Positions 1 through 10,027 of a stretch of 64,000 nt of DNA are shown here, piece after piece; the stretch's first letter is position 1, and every line of letters begins with the position of its first letter. The position numbers and the translations under genes are program-made. The stretch lies in NCBI RefSeq assembly GCF_000801105.2, contig NC_079515.1:32821407-32885406 (forward strand), in the 5' to 3' direction. The notes under the pieces are model-generated. The model searched no databases. It was not told the DNA's origin and worked only from the letters and a program-made list of their open reading frames with translations. Source of the stretch: Raphanus sativus. Its lineage: Eukaryota; Streptophyta; Magnoliopsida; Brassicales; Brassicaceae.

Positions 1-35
1 CTGAACAAATTTAATCTTTTATGATTTTTTAATAG

Positions 36-1380
36 GTTTTTAGCTTTGTGAAGCTAGCAGAATTATATTATGCTGGAAGCCATGGAATGGATATTAAAGG
101 GCCAACAAAAGGTTTCTCTAGATACAATAAGGTATACTAGTATATAAGATTATTAAGCTCAAATCATTACAAAATTATAATCCAAAATTTATTTAGTTGT
201 AAACAAGTTTCACTTTTGTTATTAGGATAAACCATCTGTTCTTTATCAACCAGCCGGTGATTTTCTTCCGATGATAGATGAGGTAAAATATAATTTTGTT
301 TCATTCTTTTTTTTTTTGGTTTTATTACTGAACAAAAATCCTCTGTATGCATAAATATGTATGTGACTGAGTATTAAATTTAAATGGATTTGTAGGTTTT
401 TAAACAATTAGTGGAGAAAACCAAATCAACACCAGGAGCCAAAGTAGAGAACAACAAGTTCTGCCTTTCTGTGCACTTCCGCAATGTCGACGAGAAGGTA
501 AAAGATACAACTACTGTATAATTAGTACAAACGTTTCAGATATGTGTTTTATTTTAAAAAGCTTACTACTCATGTACTTATAACAATTTTCTTTGAAAAA
601 AATATATATTCAGAAATGGAGCGAACTGGCTTTAAAAGTTCGGTCGGTGGTAAAGAACTATCCGACACTGAAACTGTCCCAGGGTCGGAAGGTATGAAGT
701 GGCATCTTCTTACTGGTAAATTTAAGTAAGCTAGATTTTCTTGCATTAAAAACAATCTAACTTGGTTATTTTTGGACTTTTATCAGGTATTTGAAATCCG
801 GCCTACGATTAAATGGGACAAAGGCAAGGCCCTTGAGTTTTTATTAGAGTCACTTGGTGAGATATTTCTCTGTCTTGTATTTTTATTTTGCAAAAATCTT
901 TTTTCATCAACAATAATGTAGGGCTCTTATAACTGGTCTTACCAGAATTAAAATAAATAATTCTAAATTTTGTACTCTGGCTGTTGCAGGATTTGATAAC
1001 TCTAGTGATGTATTTCCTATTTACATTGGTGATGATCGAACTGATGAAGATGCTTTCAAGGTATACAAATTCAATTTACGTCAATTTTAATTGTGTTTGT
1101 TTCCGTTTTAATCTGTGTTGTCTAATTTAGCTGCTTCAAGAGAGAGGACAAGGCTTGGGTCTTCTTGTCACCAAGTTTCCCAAAGACACCAATGCTTCGT
1201 ATTCTTTGCAAGACCCACTTGAGGCATGTACATATACAAATATACATTCATCCATTTATCCGCATGTATTAATACCTATGGTTGGGTTACTCAAATATAA
1301 TTATACTTCTGCTAAATATTCAGGTGATGGATTTCCTGCGACGGTTGGTGGAGTGGAAACAAATTCAGCAATCAACATGA
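36..1380 (+). CDS. TPPJ: Trehalose-6-phosphate phosphatase, C-terminal part (5' end outside window)
   Basis: The enzyme dephosphorylates trehalose-6-phosphate to trehalose, a plant sugar-signalling step. Eight coding exons are visible: 36-131, 226-282, 396-497, 614-691, 787-856, 990-1060, 1131-1223 and 1324-1380, giving about 207 residues. They carry the family landmarks [32 protein letters not shown] and the acidic HAD motif [10 protein letters not shown]. The stop is TGA at 1378-1380. The last intron (1224-1323) starts with GC rather than GT (exon ends ...CTTGAG, intron begins GCATGT) and ends in AG; only this splice yields the family C-terminus [13 protein letters not shown]. The N-terminal half lies left of the window. 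The assignment to the TPPJ/At5g65140 ortholog rests on the next gene being the At5g65130-type ERF; the enzyme family itself is certain. Confidence 0.9.
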
Positions 1381-1957
1381 AGGGACCAATGGAGTTTTTT
1401 TAGTATAAATAATCATTGCCCATAATGCATATATATACTTATAGATGATATGTATATCTCTATCAACGGAACATTGTACAAGATATATAAAGGCAAATTT
1501 CTTAATGTGCCTCTATATATATAGGTTGATCTTGTTCACCACGATCTTGCTTGAAAGGCATTTCTAAAGAATATGTGTATTGTTTTGTGATGTAATCATA
1601 TTTTCTCTTATATATGGCTATTTTGTTGAGAAATCTTGCAAAATGTAAACTTTCTCCTGCCAAAGCTCTTGTAAAATGCATCATAGTTTCTTTGTCCGCG
1701 TTAAGGAAAAAAAAAGAACGTTTCATTGCAAATGTTTGGAATCAATTCTAGCATTTAGTAAACCGGTATAGAATTCAAAGATATAGTTTATTGGTGAAAT
1801 CCTTAAGTAACACTCTTTTTCTCTTATAAAATTTGTTTAGATTACAAAGGCGAAGTTTCGCTTCACAAAACATATATATATATATATATTGTAGCTTTTA
1901 TATTTTGAACTACTCTTTAGATATTGTAGCTTTTATATATTTGAACTGTCTAATACT
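1381..1957. other. TPP 3' flank, AT-rich
   Basis: This stretch holds the 3' UTR and downstream DNA of the TPP gene. A short (AT)n run lies near 1872-1889, and a direct repeat of a 'tattgtagcttttatat' type occurs around 1888-1940. I see no gene. Confidence 0.6.
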
Positions 1958-2802
1958 ATGTAATTAAACAATTCTTTTTTTCTCTCTCTCTTCTAACGTT
2001 CTGCCTTCTTTCTAAGAAAAAAAGAAAAAAAGAAGAGAAGCTTCACCGCCGTGACCTGTTTCTCCGGCCGACGGGACTCCCTCAGCCGCCATCGGTCCGG
2101 CTTCTGTTTAATTTTCTTTTATTTTGCTTTGCATGTATATCACGGAGGAGGAGTAATCGGTTTTCTCTTTCGTTTTTGACTCTGGGGTGAGGAAGCTTCG
2201 TTAGTTCTCTCATCGCTGGCTTAGACTCCGGGAGGTAGAGGTTTTCACAGCCTTGCGTTTCCGGCTTCAGGGTTTCAATCGGTGTGGACAGGAGGTGTTT
2301 TTACGGGTTTGGGTGGTCAGACTTCTCGCGGTGACGGTTTGGATGGGATCTCGAACTGATCGTTGAAGCCCTCCGCAATTAAAGCCGCGGCGTGGAAGTT
2401 GACCAGGAAGGAAGTTCGAGTCATCTTCAATCTAGTGTGTGGTGGTTTGGTGGCTCTGAAGGAGACCGCGATGTTATTCGCTTAGAAGCTCTCCGCTAAT
2501 GGAGCACAACCGTGGAAGATGCAGGGGATTCCGGTGAAGTATCTGGCGGACCACCGTTTGGTTCGTCGGCGGTAAAGAGGGATTGGTTTGTGTGACACGT
2601 GTTTTTCTTATTGTCGAGATTAAAACACGTGTGGTAGACGTGGCCGCTCTGGCCTTTTAGTTTTGTGGGCTGTGTTTTGGCAGTTTGGCCTGATTCTGTT
2701 TGTGGGTTTTAGTTTGTAATTTTGGTTGGGCCCGGTCCAGTTGGACTTGGCCTTTTAATAATATCATACTAGATGGCAAAAAAAAATGTAATTAAACAAT
2801 TC
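1958..2802 (+). mobile_element. Non-autonomous retroposon (~0.81 kb) with 17-bp target-site duplication
   Basis: The 17-mer ATGTAATTAAACAATTC occurs at 1958-1974 and again at 2786-2802. The DNA between (1975-2785) starts with a pyrimidine-rich run, is much more GC-rich than its surroundings, has no long ORF and ends in an A-run after GATGGC. Exact long duplications plus a 3' A-tail are the signature of LINE-type target-primed integration. The size, tail and lack of coding capacity resemble the Sadhu retroposons of Brassicaceae, but I cannot confirm the family by comparison. Two CACGTG boxes lie near 2597 and 2625. Strand is inferred from the A-tail. Confidence 0.75.
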
Positions 2803-3453
2803 GATCAATAAAAAGGAGTAAAACTAAAAAGAAGTTAATGCGAGATTGCTAGGATGTAAATTCTCGACTAGTGAGAATTAGACACACATCGATGGTAGGT
2901 CCGTTGCATTTCCCACGCCATGATAACATACAGAGTAATTATGCTGATAATGACAGAGAAATGACAAATTCTTCAACTTCCAAGTCTTCTTTTTTGCGAA
3001 TTAAAGTACATAATTACCACAAAAAGTTAAAGGTGCTCAATTTCTCCGTTTTGTTTGCTTGCACCGCATGAGAAATATAAAAGGTACGTGTTCCTCTTTA
3101 TGTCCATATCATTTGCTTCTCAGACTCTCAACATGCGCATATGTATGTGTAACTGAATGTAATAAAGAGCTCGCGTTGATTCTTCACACGTGTCTACACT
3201 GGAAATGTCGGCGGTCTGCTCTTCGAGATCTTTGATCTGTCCAACCTCAAGCATTAATGTTCATATTAAACTCTGGAAAAGGAACATGAACAAAGACCAT
3301 ATGTATATATGATTTGAATGTGCACATGGGGATGCATGTGAAGAAGAATGCCGTAACAATGGGAAGCCATATTTAATGTACATGTGTCACTCTTTTCCTC
3401 GTCTCTCAGATTCACAATTATCAAGGAATAACGAGCTGATTCATTATGTTTTA
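2803..3453. other. Intergenic, no recognised gene
   Basis: AT-rich sequence with no supported coding region. An ACACGTGT-type box occurs near 3186. It ends at the inverted Helitron terminus. Confidence 0.5.
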
Positions 3454-3490
3454 CTAGGGTAAACCCGCCCTACGGACGGGCGGACGAATA
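3454..3490 (-). mobile_element. Helitron 3' terminus in inverted orientation
   Basis: Read on the minus strand, this stretch has a GC hairpin (CCGCCC ... GGGCGG on the plus strand, 3466-3484) followed by about ten bases and CTAG, with the host T next to it. That is the standard Helitron 3' end: a short hairpin roughly 10 bp before CTRR, inserted at A/T. The element body would extend rightwards into AT-rich DNA that is interrupted by the retroposon at 3985-4948. I could not find a convincing TC 5' end, so its length is unknown and it may be truncated. Confidence 0.6.
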
Positions 3491-3531
3491 AATTAATAAT
3501 AATAATTATTTAAAATTTAAAATTTATTTTA

Positions 3532-3576
3532 ACTAAAAATAGTATTATTTTTTTGTCAGTACTAAAAGCAGTATTA
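3532..3576 (-). repeat. Micro-insertion between diverged direct repeats
   Basis: A 16-bp repeat (3532-3547 and 3561-3576, 14 of 16 identical) flanks a 13-nt snippet which reads ACTGACAAAAAAA on the minus strand. The tail resembles the 3' end of the nearby retroposon (TTGACAAAAA). Confidence 0.5.
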
Positions 3577-3965
3577 ACTTTCATAATCTTTTACAATAAT
3601 CTTACTATTTATTCTAACAGGTATATATTATTTTAACTATAATAATTTTTAAAAGTATATAATTATTTAATTTCTCTCAATATTTATTTTAGTTTAACTA
3701 TACCAATAACTAACTTATATGTGGTATTAGAAGTTCTCCTACAATTATATAATTATATTCTATGTCGATTTGTATTTTTGATTTGGTTTTTGAATCGATA
3801 GGTTTACTCTCTTTCTTATTTCTATGTTATAGTCGTAAAAGAAAAAATAATGACTAACAATTTCTAAAAAAAATTACCGTCGAGTGAGCTTATTTTCTCT
3901 CTTAGATATATTTTTGTTTCATGAACTGAATTTTTATTTTTATACTTTTTGAGAACTAATTATTT

Positions 3966-4967
3966 AGATGATGAAAAGGAAATATGTGTTATCTTAAAAA
4001 GTTTCTCTCTCTAATTTTCTCTATCTTCTCTCTAGAAGCTTTCTGAAAAGTGAAACTGTGTTCGGTGGCCGGTGGTTTCATCACCGCCCGTCACCTTTTC
4101 TCTTTTGTTTTTTGTTTTTTGCTTGATGAATCCAATTGTGTTATAAGTCTAAATTTGGGTTCACTTTCCGTTTAGCGGATTCTCTTCTTCCGGTGCGGAT
4201 AATAAATTTCCGATCTAGAATCGGATTTTCTTTTCCTTTGAGGATTTTGTTTCCGGGTTTATCCGGTCCTCTCTTCCGTGAACTTAAAATTTCAACCTGT
4301 TTGTTAGGGTTTGATTTATCTTCTTCAAAGGTTATGATCAAAATCTTTTCTTTATGGGAAATCAGTCTTCACCAGACAGTAGTTCTTGCCGGTAAACGGC
4401 TTTAGGTGGAGCTTTCTTGTGGAAGAGATGATGATAAGAAAGGATAAATCTCAGTTGATGCAGAAGAGATTCAGTAGAGATTGGCGTTCTTTATGAATGG
4501 TCCAACAAAGGATTTTCTTTTGATTGATTGAGAAGTCCTAGAGCTTAACAACCGAAGGAGAAAGAGATTCAGATTCTGACATCAGCGAAAGACGGAAGAG
4601 ATCTCAAGATGGTCTAGGCGTTTACAGGGAGGTATCCATGGAGTTTCAGCGTCGAGAAGCAAAAAAGGAGGATCGGTACAGAAGAGTCCCGGCGGCGAAG
4701 AACAGAGGCGGTGAAGAATCTCGTTTTGCAAATCAGACACATTCCATCATCACGTGTCTTCGGATTCTTCAAGAAGCAGCACGCGGAAAGGAAGATATCA
4801 AAAACTGATCTTCGATTGGGCTTTTAATTGGGCTTATTTTATTTTGTAATGCTTCTCTAGAGTTTTACGGTTATTGGATCCTAAATGTAATTGCCTCAAA
4901 CCATGTAAAACAGCCCATTGGGTTAGTTAATGAAATATGTTGACAAAAAGATGATGAAAAGGAAATA
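3966..4967 (+). mobile_element. Non-autonomous retroposon (~0.96 kb) with 19-bp target-site duplication
   Basis: The 19-mer AGATGATGAAAAGGAAATA is found at 3966-3984 and at 4949-4967. The enclosed 3985-4948 begins with a TC-rich leader, contains only an 89-codon ORF (4136-4405) with no recognised domain, and ends with TTGACAAAA. It has the same design as the element at 1958-2802 (pyrimidine-rich 5' end, GC-richer body, GGGCTT-rich 3' part, A-tail) and may belong to the same family. It sits inside AT-rich DNA next to the inverted Helitron end, so it probably inserted into that older element. Confidence 0.75.
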
Positions 4968-5500
4968 ACCTTTTCATTATAAGTCGAAATATTTTAAGAC
5001 AGAAAAATAAATAATATGAAATTATTGTTGTTGTTTATACATACACTTGTTTGTTAGAATCTTGTAATATTATACATGAAAACAAACTTAACCATGTCAT
5101 CAATATAATTAATTAGAAGGTTTGAAATAAATATAACTTATAATATATAATCTTTACACTAATTTTATTATTAAAAATCTTTTTTATTTTCGTTATTCAG
5201 AATGTTAAATGTATAATATTATATATGAAACCAAAGTTAGCAATATTAGTAATATTAGGAAAAAGAATAAATTAATTACTTAGTAGAATTTTCGAAGAAA
5301 AAGCTGTCTTTAATTTACTTGAAATAATCAACAGGAATTTATAAGTATCCCTCATTTGTCTAGAGACAAATAATTAATGTAGGAAACGTGAAATTGAGTC
5401 GTCAAGACTGTCTAAGGAAAAAGAAAATTCTTTGGTTTATAAAGAATTAACAATACAAAGCTAGCTAGCAGCATATTACAAAAACATGTTCTCGCATCCC
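4968..5500. other. AT-rich DNA, no recognised gene
   Basis: Probably a continuation of the sequence interrupted by the retroposon. No coding signal or terminal motif was found. Confidence 0.4.
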
Positions 5501-5529
5501 ATTCTCCTATAGCTTCCCATGCCATCCCC

Positions 5530-6185
5530 AATGTATTACTTTTCTTCCTCTTCTATTGCCTCTGCTGCGAGTAAAATTAACACATTTTCCCAGTCAAAAC
5601 AGACCAATAATCTTTATGTGGAGATGAAATGAGGACATGAGGACATGTACTATACCTGCTCGTGAATTGAGAAGAAGACGACCATTGTACATCGTATCGA
5701 GGAGCTCATGAGCACCAGGCCTTCTAAGGAGTCCTTTGTTGTTTGCCAGAGGGTAACAGTTAGGACATTCAGTAAACTCATACACATCTTTGGATCCTTT
5801 TCGGTTGAGAGCTTTCCATTTTCCTATAGCCCCACACATATAATCTAATCATATGAACACATAAGGGCATCAATTAAGCTCTTGAGACTTTCTGAAGCAT
5901 ATCAAACGAAAACAGAGAACCGTTGCGTCTTTTAACACAGAAAGATGTCAACTTACGCAGAGTAATATCTATACATATATAAGAGTTTAGTAAGCTAAGA
6001 AAATGTAACTCAAAAAGAACAGTACCAATGCTCTGGCAGTTACAGTAAACTTCTGGTTTCTTGTCTAAAGCGGCTGCGTTTTGTACATAGACGAAGGTAT
6101 AAGCATTGGTAACTAAAGCTGGAGATAAGCACATATATGTCATCATCCAGTGTTTCCTTGACATCGATTGCTGATCCCCCTGCAG
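5530..6185 (-). pseudogene. DnaJ-type cysteine-rich zinc-finger protein, decayed fragment
   Basis: Two stretches on the minus strand resemble the C-terminal part of chloroplast DnaJ-like (CxxCxGxG) zinc-finger proteins of the BSD2/PSA2 kind. One (about 6180-6020) reads AALDKKPEVYCNCQSIGTV; the other (about 5850-5655) reads [20 protein letters not shown] then [20 protein letters not shown] and ends near [11 protein letters not shown] possible final exon lies near 5560-5530. The expected four CxxCxGxG units are ruined: the first has YCNC, the third is followed by a deletion of about 15 residues that removes the fourth, and the transit-peptide exons are missing. I read it as a non-functional gene copy or a captured fragment. 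The family is recognised from memory. Confidence 0.6.
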
Positions 6186-6424
6186 GCCAAGAACACAACC
6201 TAGCTAAGAAGACTCAGAGATTTTTCTTACCAAAAGGTAATGTAAAGCAACAGTGACCAGTAACATTTAAAGACATACAGTAATGTTCTTAGCATCAATT
6301 GAATTTAATGATGATTAATATAAATCGACGACAGCAGATTCAATATACGTCGATGAACATTCAGTAATATCATTGCCGGAATAATTTGAATTATGAGCAG
6401 AAAAAGAAAAAAAGAGGTAATTAC

Positions 6425-6574
6425 ATTGACGTCAACCATCAGCATGTCGATCCACATGAGCTCACCGCCGCGTTTCACGTTTTCAGCCTCCCAGAACCTC
6501 AGAAGCCTACTTTCGACGGTGGATGAGCACCGGCCGGACTTCAGATCAGAAAAAAACACGCGAGAATTAGCCAT
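6425..6574 (-). pseudogene. OB-fold (RPA1-like / DUF223) first-exon fragment
   Basis: From an ATG at 6574 the minus strand reads MANSRVFFSDLKSGRCSST and continues with LLRFWEAENVKRGGELMWID before a possible GT donor near 6425. This matches the start of plant OB-fold proteins related to replication protein A (DUF223 type), which are highly multiplied in Brassica. No further OB-fold exons follow; downstream on the same strand come the DnaJ-like fragments. It is therefore an orphan exon, possibly part of a chimeric transcript. Confidence 0.55.
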
Positions 6575-6733
6575 GAGTGAATCTTTGAGTAAGAGTAATA
6601 GGAACTGAAGATATGATGAGGGAAACAAAGAGAGAAATAGGAACTGAAGATATGATGAGGGAATTAGCCATGAGTGAATCTTTGAGTAAGAGTAATAGGA
6701 ACTGAAGATATGATGAGGGAAACAAAGAGAGAA
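6564..6733. repeat. 97-bp-period tandem duplication over the OB-fold start codon
   Basis: A 73-bp unit (6564-6636) recurs without visible change at 6661-6733, and a partial third copy (6637-6660) lies between them. Each full unit contains the ATG and leader of the OB-fold fragment, so the fragment has a duplicated 5' end. Confidence 0.85.
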
Positions 6734-7266
6734 CTCACACATATTTATATCCAGAAATCTCCGACTTTGGGTTGAAGCTAGACATTAAAGACGACGTGGT
6801 GGAGATGAGAACCATTAAAGAGCTGCCATGAAGCATACATAAGACCGTTTCGGAGAAGCTCATACGACATCTCACCGCCGATTGATGAAAGAACACGACA
6901 GCTTCCACCAAGACGCAAATTAGGTCTACAGGGATAACTCTCCATCGGGCCATCCCTAGCACTAAAATGTAAGCCCAAACACGAAGCAAAAGAAAAGCCC
7001 AATTCACCAACACTAAATGAAACGCAGCGCAAAGGCTATCCGGGACACGTGTCGAGTCGAGCTTAAGCGAATTGATGACGTGTCTTGATGAGAAGAGAGT
7101 GAGCTTTTCTTTATATATATAGATAGATTGGTCAAAAGATTCCCTCGTAAACTGAAAGCTATACATATATTTCCTTGTGATTTCAGCCATGGTTGTTATC
7201 GTGAATGCTTTAAACAACAAAACTACTCGTAGTACATATACATGTAATATTCTTTTAGCAAAAAAA
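6734..7266. other. Unassigned spacer with long but unsupported ORFs
   Basis: The minus strand stays open over long distances (6735-7340), but no reading frame shows a recognisable domain. The plus strand has GGACACGTGTC near 7050. It may be promoter DNA of the decayed genes to the left. Confidence 0.35.
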
Positions 7267-7314
7267 CTACCTACTATGGTTTTTTTTTTGGGATCAAATC
7301 TACCTACTATGGTT
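7267..7314 (-). repeat. Micro-insertion with 15-bp direct repeats
   Basis: CTACCTACTATGGTT at 7267-7281 is repeated at 7300-7314. The 18 nt between read ATTTGATCCCAAAAAAAA on the minus strand, i.e. a short unique head plus an A-tail. Confidence 0.75.
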
Positions 7315-7419
7315 AAAAATAGAAAAAAAACAAGGAACAATCAGGTTTAACATAACATAAAAAAATATAACATAACATAGAACAAGGAACAACCCAAGCA
7401 AACAATTACGAAATTAACC

Positions 7420-7700
7420 GCAAGGTGATGGACTAGTGGTTTTAAGGAAATTTCAGCTCTATACGGATCTGGTTTCGAAACCCCTTGTGGCCATTCGAAT
7501 TAGCGTTAAATCGCAAGAATACATGGAGTATCGTGAGTTTCATGGAACTAGTTGGTTGACCTTGGTATCCTACAGTTATAGAAAGAATATGAAATTGGGT
7601 AAATGTTTTATTATTATGACGTGCATGATAAAAGAAATGTCCAAAGTAAATGTTTTATAATTATGACATGCATGATAAAACAAATGTTCAAAGTAGCAGA
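7420..7700 (+). mobile_element. Possible tRNA-derived SINE head
   Basis: TGGACTAGTGG (7429-7439) resembles a pol III A box, and GGTTTCGAAACCC (7471-7483) resembles a B box with one extra base, at tRNA-like spacing of about 40 nt. The sequence does not fold into a complete tRNA that I can see. No clean tail or target duplication was found, so this is a candidate only. Confidence 0.35.
7599..7692. repeat. 47-bp tandem dimer
   Basis: Two consecutive 47-bp units (7599-7645 and 7646-7692) share most positions; each starts GTAAATGTTTTAT and contains GCATGATAAAA. It lies at the 3' side of the SINE-like piece. Confidence 0.75.
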
Positions 7701-7767
7701 CTCATCTCGGAGTTCAGACATTGGGCTTTTCCAAACAAACTCGGTCCATTAAAAATCTGACTATACA

Positions 7768-9077
7768 TCTATCTTATTAAAACAGAAACATTATAACTTC
7801 TTCTAGGTAGATTTTTAAGTTGGACATCACATTATTATTCTTAATCTAACCTTTCATTTAAATATTTCCTTAAAGAGTTAGATATCAACCATCTATTAAT
7901 TAACTCCACAATAAGATCTATGTCTTACATTATATACATCTATTAAACAAAATATCTATTATTTTCGTTAGAGTATACTCACATTATCATATTTATATTA
8001 TATCATAGTACAAATATAACAATCCCTCTCTTTTATTATAGTCAAATGAATACAATAAACCTCTCTTTTATTATAGTCAAATGAATACGATAAATGTCTC
8101 CAATATTTACACGAGTCTGAATTATTAAAAATAAAAATATAAATAGATAGAAATAAAAATAAATATTACACATGTTATTAAAAATATAAATATTATTACA
8201 CGAGTAGGTTGACAAAATATTACAAAAATTACACGAATCTTTAGCCAGTCATTATACAACTAAACCAATTGATTCAATTAACCAAATAACTCTCAACCTA
8301 CAATATCGGATTTAAAAAACAATTATTTGGCATCAAATACTGATGAATCTTTAAATTTTTAATAGCTTGATACATAACTTTTAAAACTCAATACTAAAGA
8401 TATCAGAATATATTTTTTTGATTCTCAAATAATTGAGGTTTACTTTGAATATACATTGAATAGAATATACTAATGTATATTCTTATTTCAAAAACATCAA
8501 TTTATACTTTTAAAAAAAATCGATTATTGAAAAACCTCTTCACCAAGTTGAGTCTACTATACCTAAAATCTCGGTTACAATCAAATATTCACAATCAAAT
8601 TGCCAGATTTGAAAATCATGAATATGGAAAACCCTCTTCTCCAAGTTTATTCTACTATACCTAAAATTTCGGTGTCAATAGATTTTGTATTTATTATATC
8701 TAACTTAATAGGTTAGAAAATATTCAATTCCTCCCACTTAAAATGTGTGTACAAGTACTTGCCTTCGTATTTATCATTGGACATTCGCAAAACATTCAGA
8801 AAAAACTCCCAAAAAGCACAATGTCAAAACCAAATCGTATTGTTTGATATTATATTAGTGTTTTCACCATACAATTATATCTCTAATACACCAATGAAAA
8901 ACTATTAATAGAAAAAACAGTTTTAACATTTTTCTTAAACAATGATAAAACTCGAAATTATATAAAACCATATTATGTGAAAAAGACAAACTTCAAATTA
9001 TATTAACTATTATAGAATATATGTTATGTGTTAAAAAATAAAAAATAATCCGCGCGGTCGCGCGGGTCATGATCTAG
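7768..9077 (+). mobile_element. Non-autonomous Helitron (~1.31 kb)
   Basis: The 5' end is TCTATCTTATTAAAACAG at 7768, preceded by host A. The 3' end has a GC hairpin (CCGCGCGGTCGCGCGGG, about 9049-9065) followed by TCATGAT and CTAG at 9074-9077, then host T. These are the hallmark ends of plant Helitrons (5' TC, 3' hairpin plus CTRR, insertion between A and T, no target duplication). The interior is AT-rich and has no RepHel ORF, so the element depends on an autonomous relative. Local duplications occur inside, such as the repeated CTCTCTTTTATTATAGTCAAATG around 8026-8090 and a second pair around 8525-8665. Confidence 0.8.
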
Positions 9078-9199
9078 TTACAAAGTAAAACAGAACATAG
9101 TAGATTAGTAGGCTTCACTGGTCTCTGCATGAAGAAGTTCCATTACAAATCTGCAAACATAATCTGCCAAAAAAATATAAACGAACGAATGATGAAATA

Positions 9200-10027
9200 T
9201 TAAATAGATCCAGAGAGTTTTTCTATAGCGTCCCAATCAATCTCAAAAGAAGGACACTTCTGCAAACCCATGCAAAAGCTCTCATCTTCCTTTATCCATT
9301 CGCTTGAGAAATCTAACAACGTTAAATCCGACTCAGGAGAAGAACCCGACCCGTATCCAAAGATATCCATAACTTCACGTTCTTGCTCCAGCTCATGATG
9401 ACCCATATAGTGAAAACCAAAGAACACTTCCCCTGTTTTCGCCGGTTTCTCGAGCTTAGACGGGGGAAACTCTGAGCTACCGCAGGTGGCTTCGATCTTA
9501 GCGTTGACAGAAGGAGACAGGGCCTGTTTATATTCTCCATGGAAAGCAATGTCGGGGAAGTTGAGACGAGCGTTTTCTCCTCTGATCTTGTGAGCAGCTT
9601 GGTCGTAAGCTAATGCTGCTTCTTCCGCGGTTTCGAACGTACCAAGCCATAACCTTGTTCGGTTTTTAGGCAACCGAATCTCGGCAACCCATTTTCCCCA
9701 TTGCCGTTGTCTAACGCCTCGGTATAGTTTAACCTGTCTAGTTACGTCGGTTTTCTTCATTGGAGCTGGTTTGGGGTTGAGAAGATGGCCACCACAGCCT
9801 CGACGGCGAGTTTGATTTTGTCTGAGATGTAACTCTGTTTGAATTTCTAGGATTTGAGTGGGAGTGAGCTGGTTTAGCCCAATTGGACCGGTTTGGTTAG
9901 ATACGGGTAATGTTTGGTTAACTGGAGTAACTGGTATTGGTTTAAATGAAGATGTTACCGTCATGAACGGTTCAAGAGCTTTCATGAACTCTTCTACGTA
10001 GCCATTCATGTTTAAAGCTATGTCCAT
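9200..10027 (-). CDS. AP2/ERF transcription factor, DREB subgroup A-6
   Basis: This single-exon gene encodes a 275-residue nuclear DNA-binding protein. The AP2 domain spans about residues 102-159, beginning [19 protein letters not shown] and including the conserved WLGTF and AA.KIRG..ARLNFP elements. V in WVAEIR with RLPKNR after it fits the A-6 (RAP2.4-like) group of DREB factors, which act in stress responses. A basic stretch precedes the domain. The C-terminal half is acidic and ends with an [11 protein letters not shown] motif, probably for activation. The start ATG at 10027 is the first in frame. It sits between the TPP gene and its duplicated fragment, as expected for the At5g65130 ortholog. 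Confidence 0.9.
   Translation of the reverse strand: MDIALNMNGYVEEFMKALEPFMTVTSSFKPIPVTPVNQTLPVSNQTGPIGLNQLTPTQILEIQTELHLRQNQTRRRGCGGHLLNPKPAPMKKTDVTRQVKLYRGVRQRQWGKWVAEIRLPKNRTRLWLGTFETAEEAALAYDQAAHKIRGENARLNFPDIAFHGEYKQALSPSVNAKIEATCGSSEFPPSKLEKPAKTGEVFFGFHYMGHHELEQEREVMDIFGYGSGSSPESDLTLLDFSSEWIKEDESFCMGLQKCPSFEIDWDAIEKLSGSI

Noticed and set aside
6305..6742. 145-codon ORF including the OB-fold text
   Set aside because: The OB-fold frame is real only over 6425-6574; the rest is leader, tandem repeat and intron-like sequence.
6735..7340. 201-codon open frame on the minus strand
   Set aside because: No domain, low-complexity residues and no splice or start support; overlapping frames are equally open.
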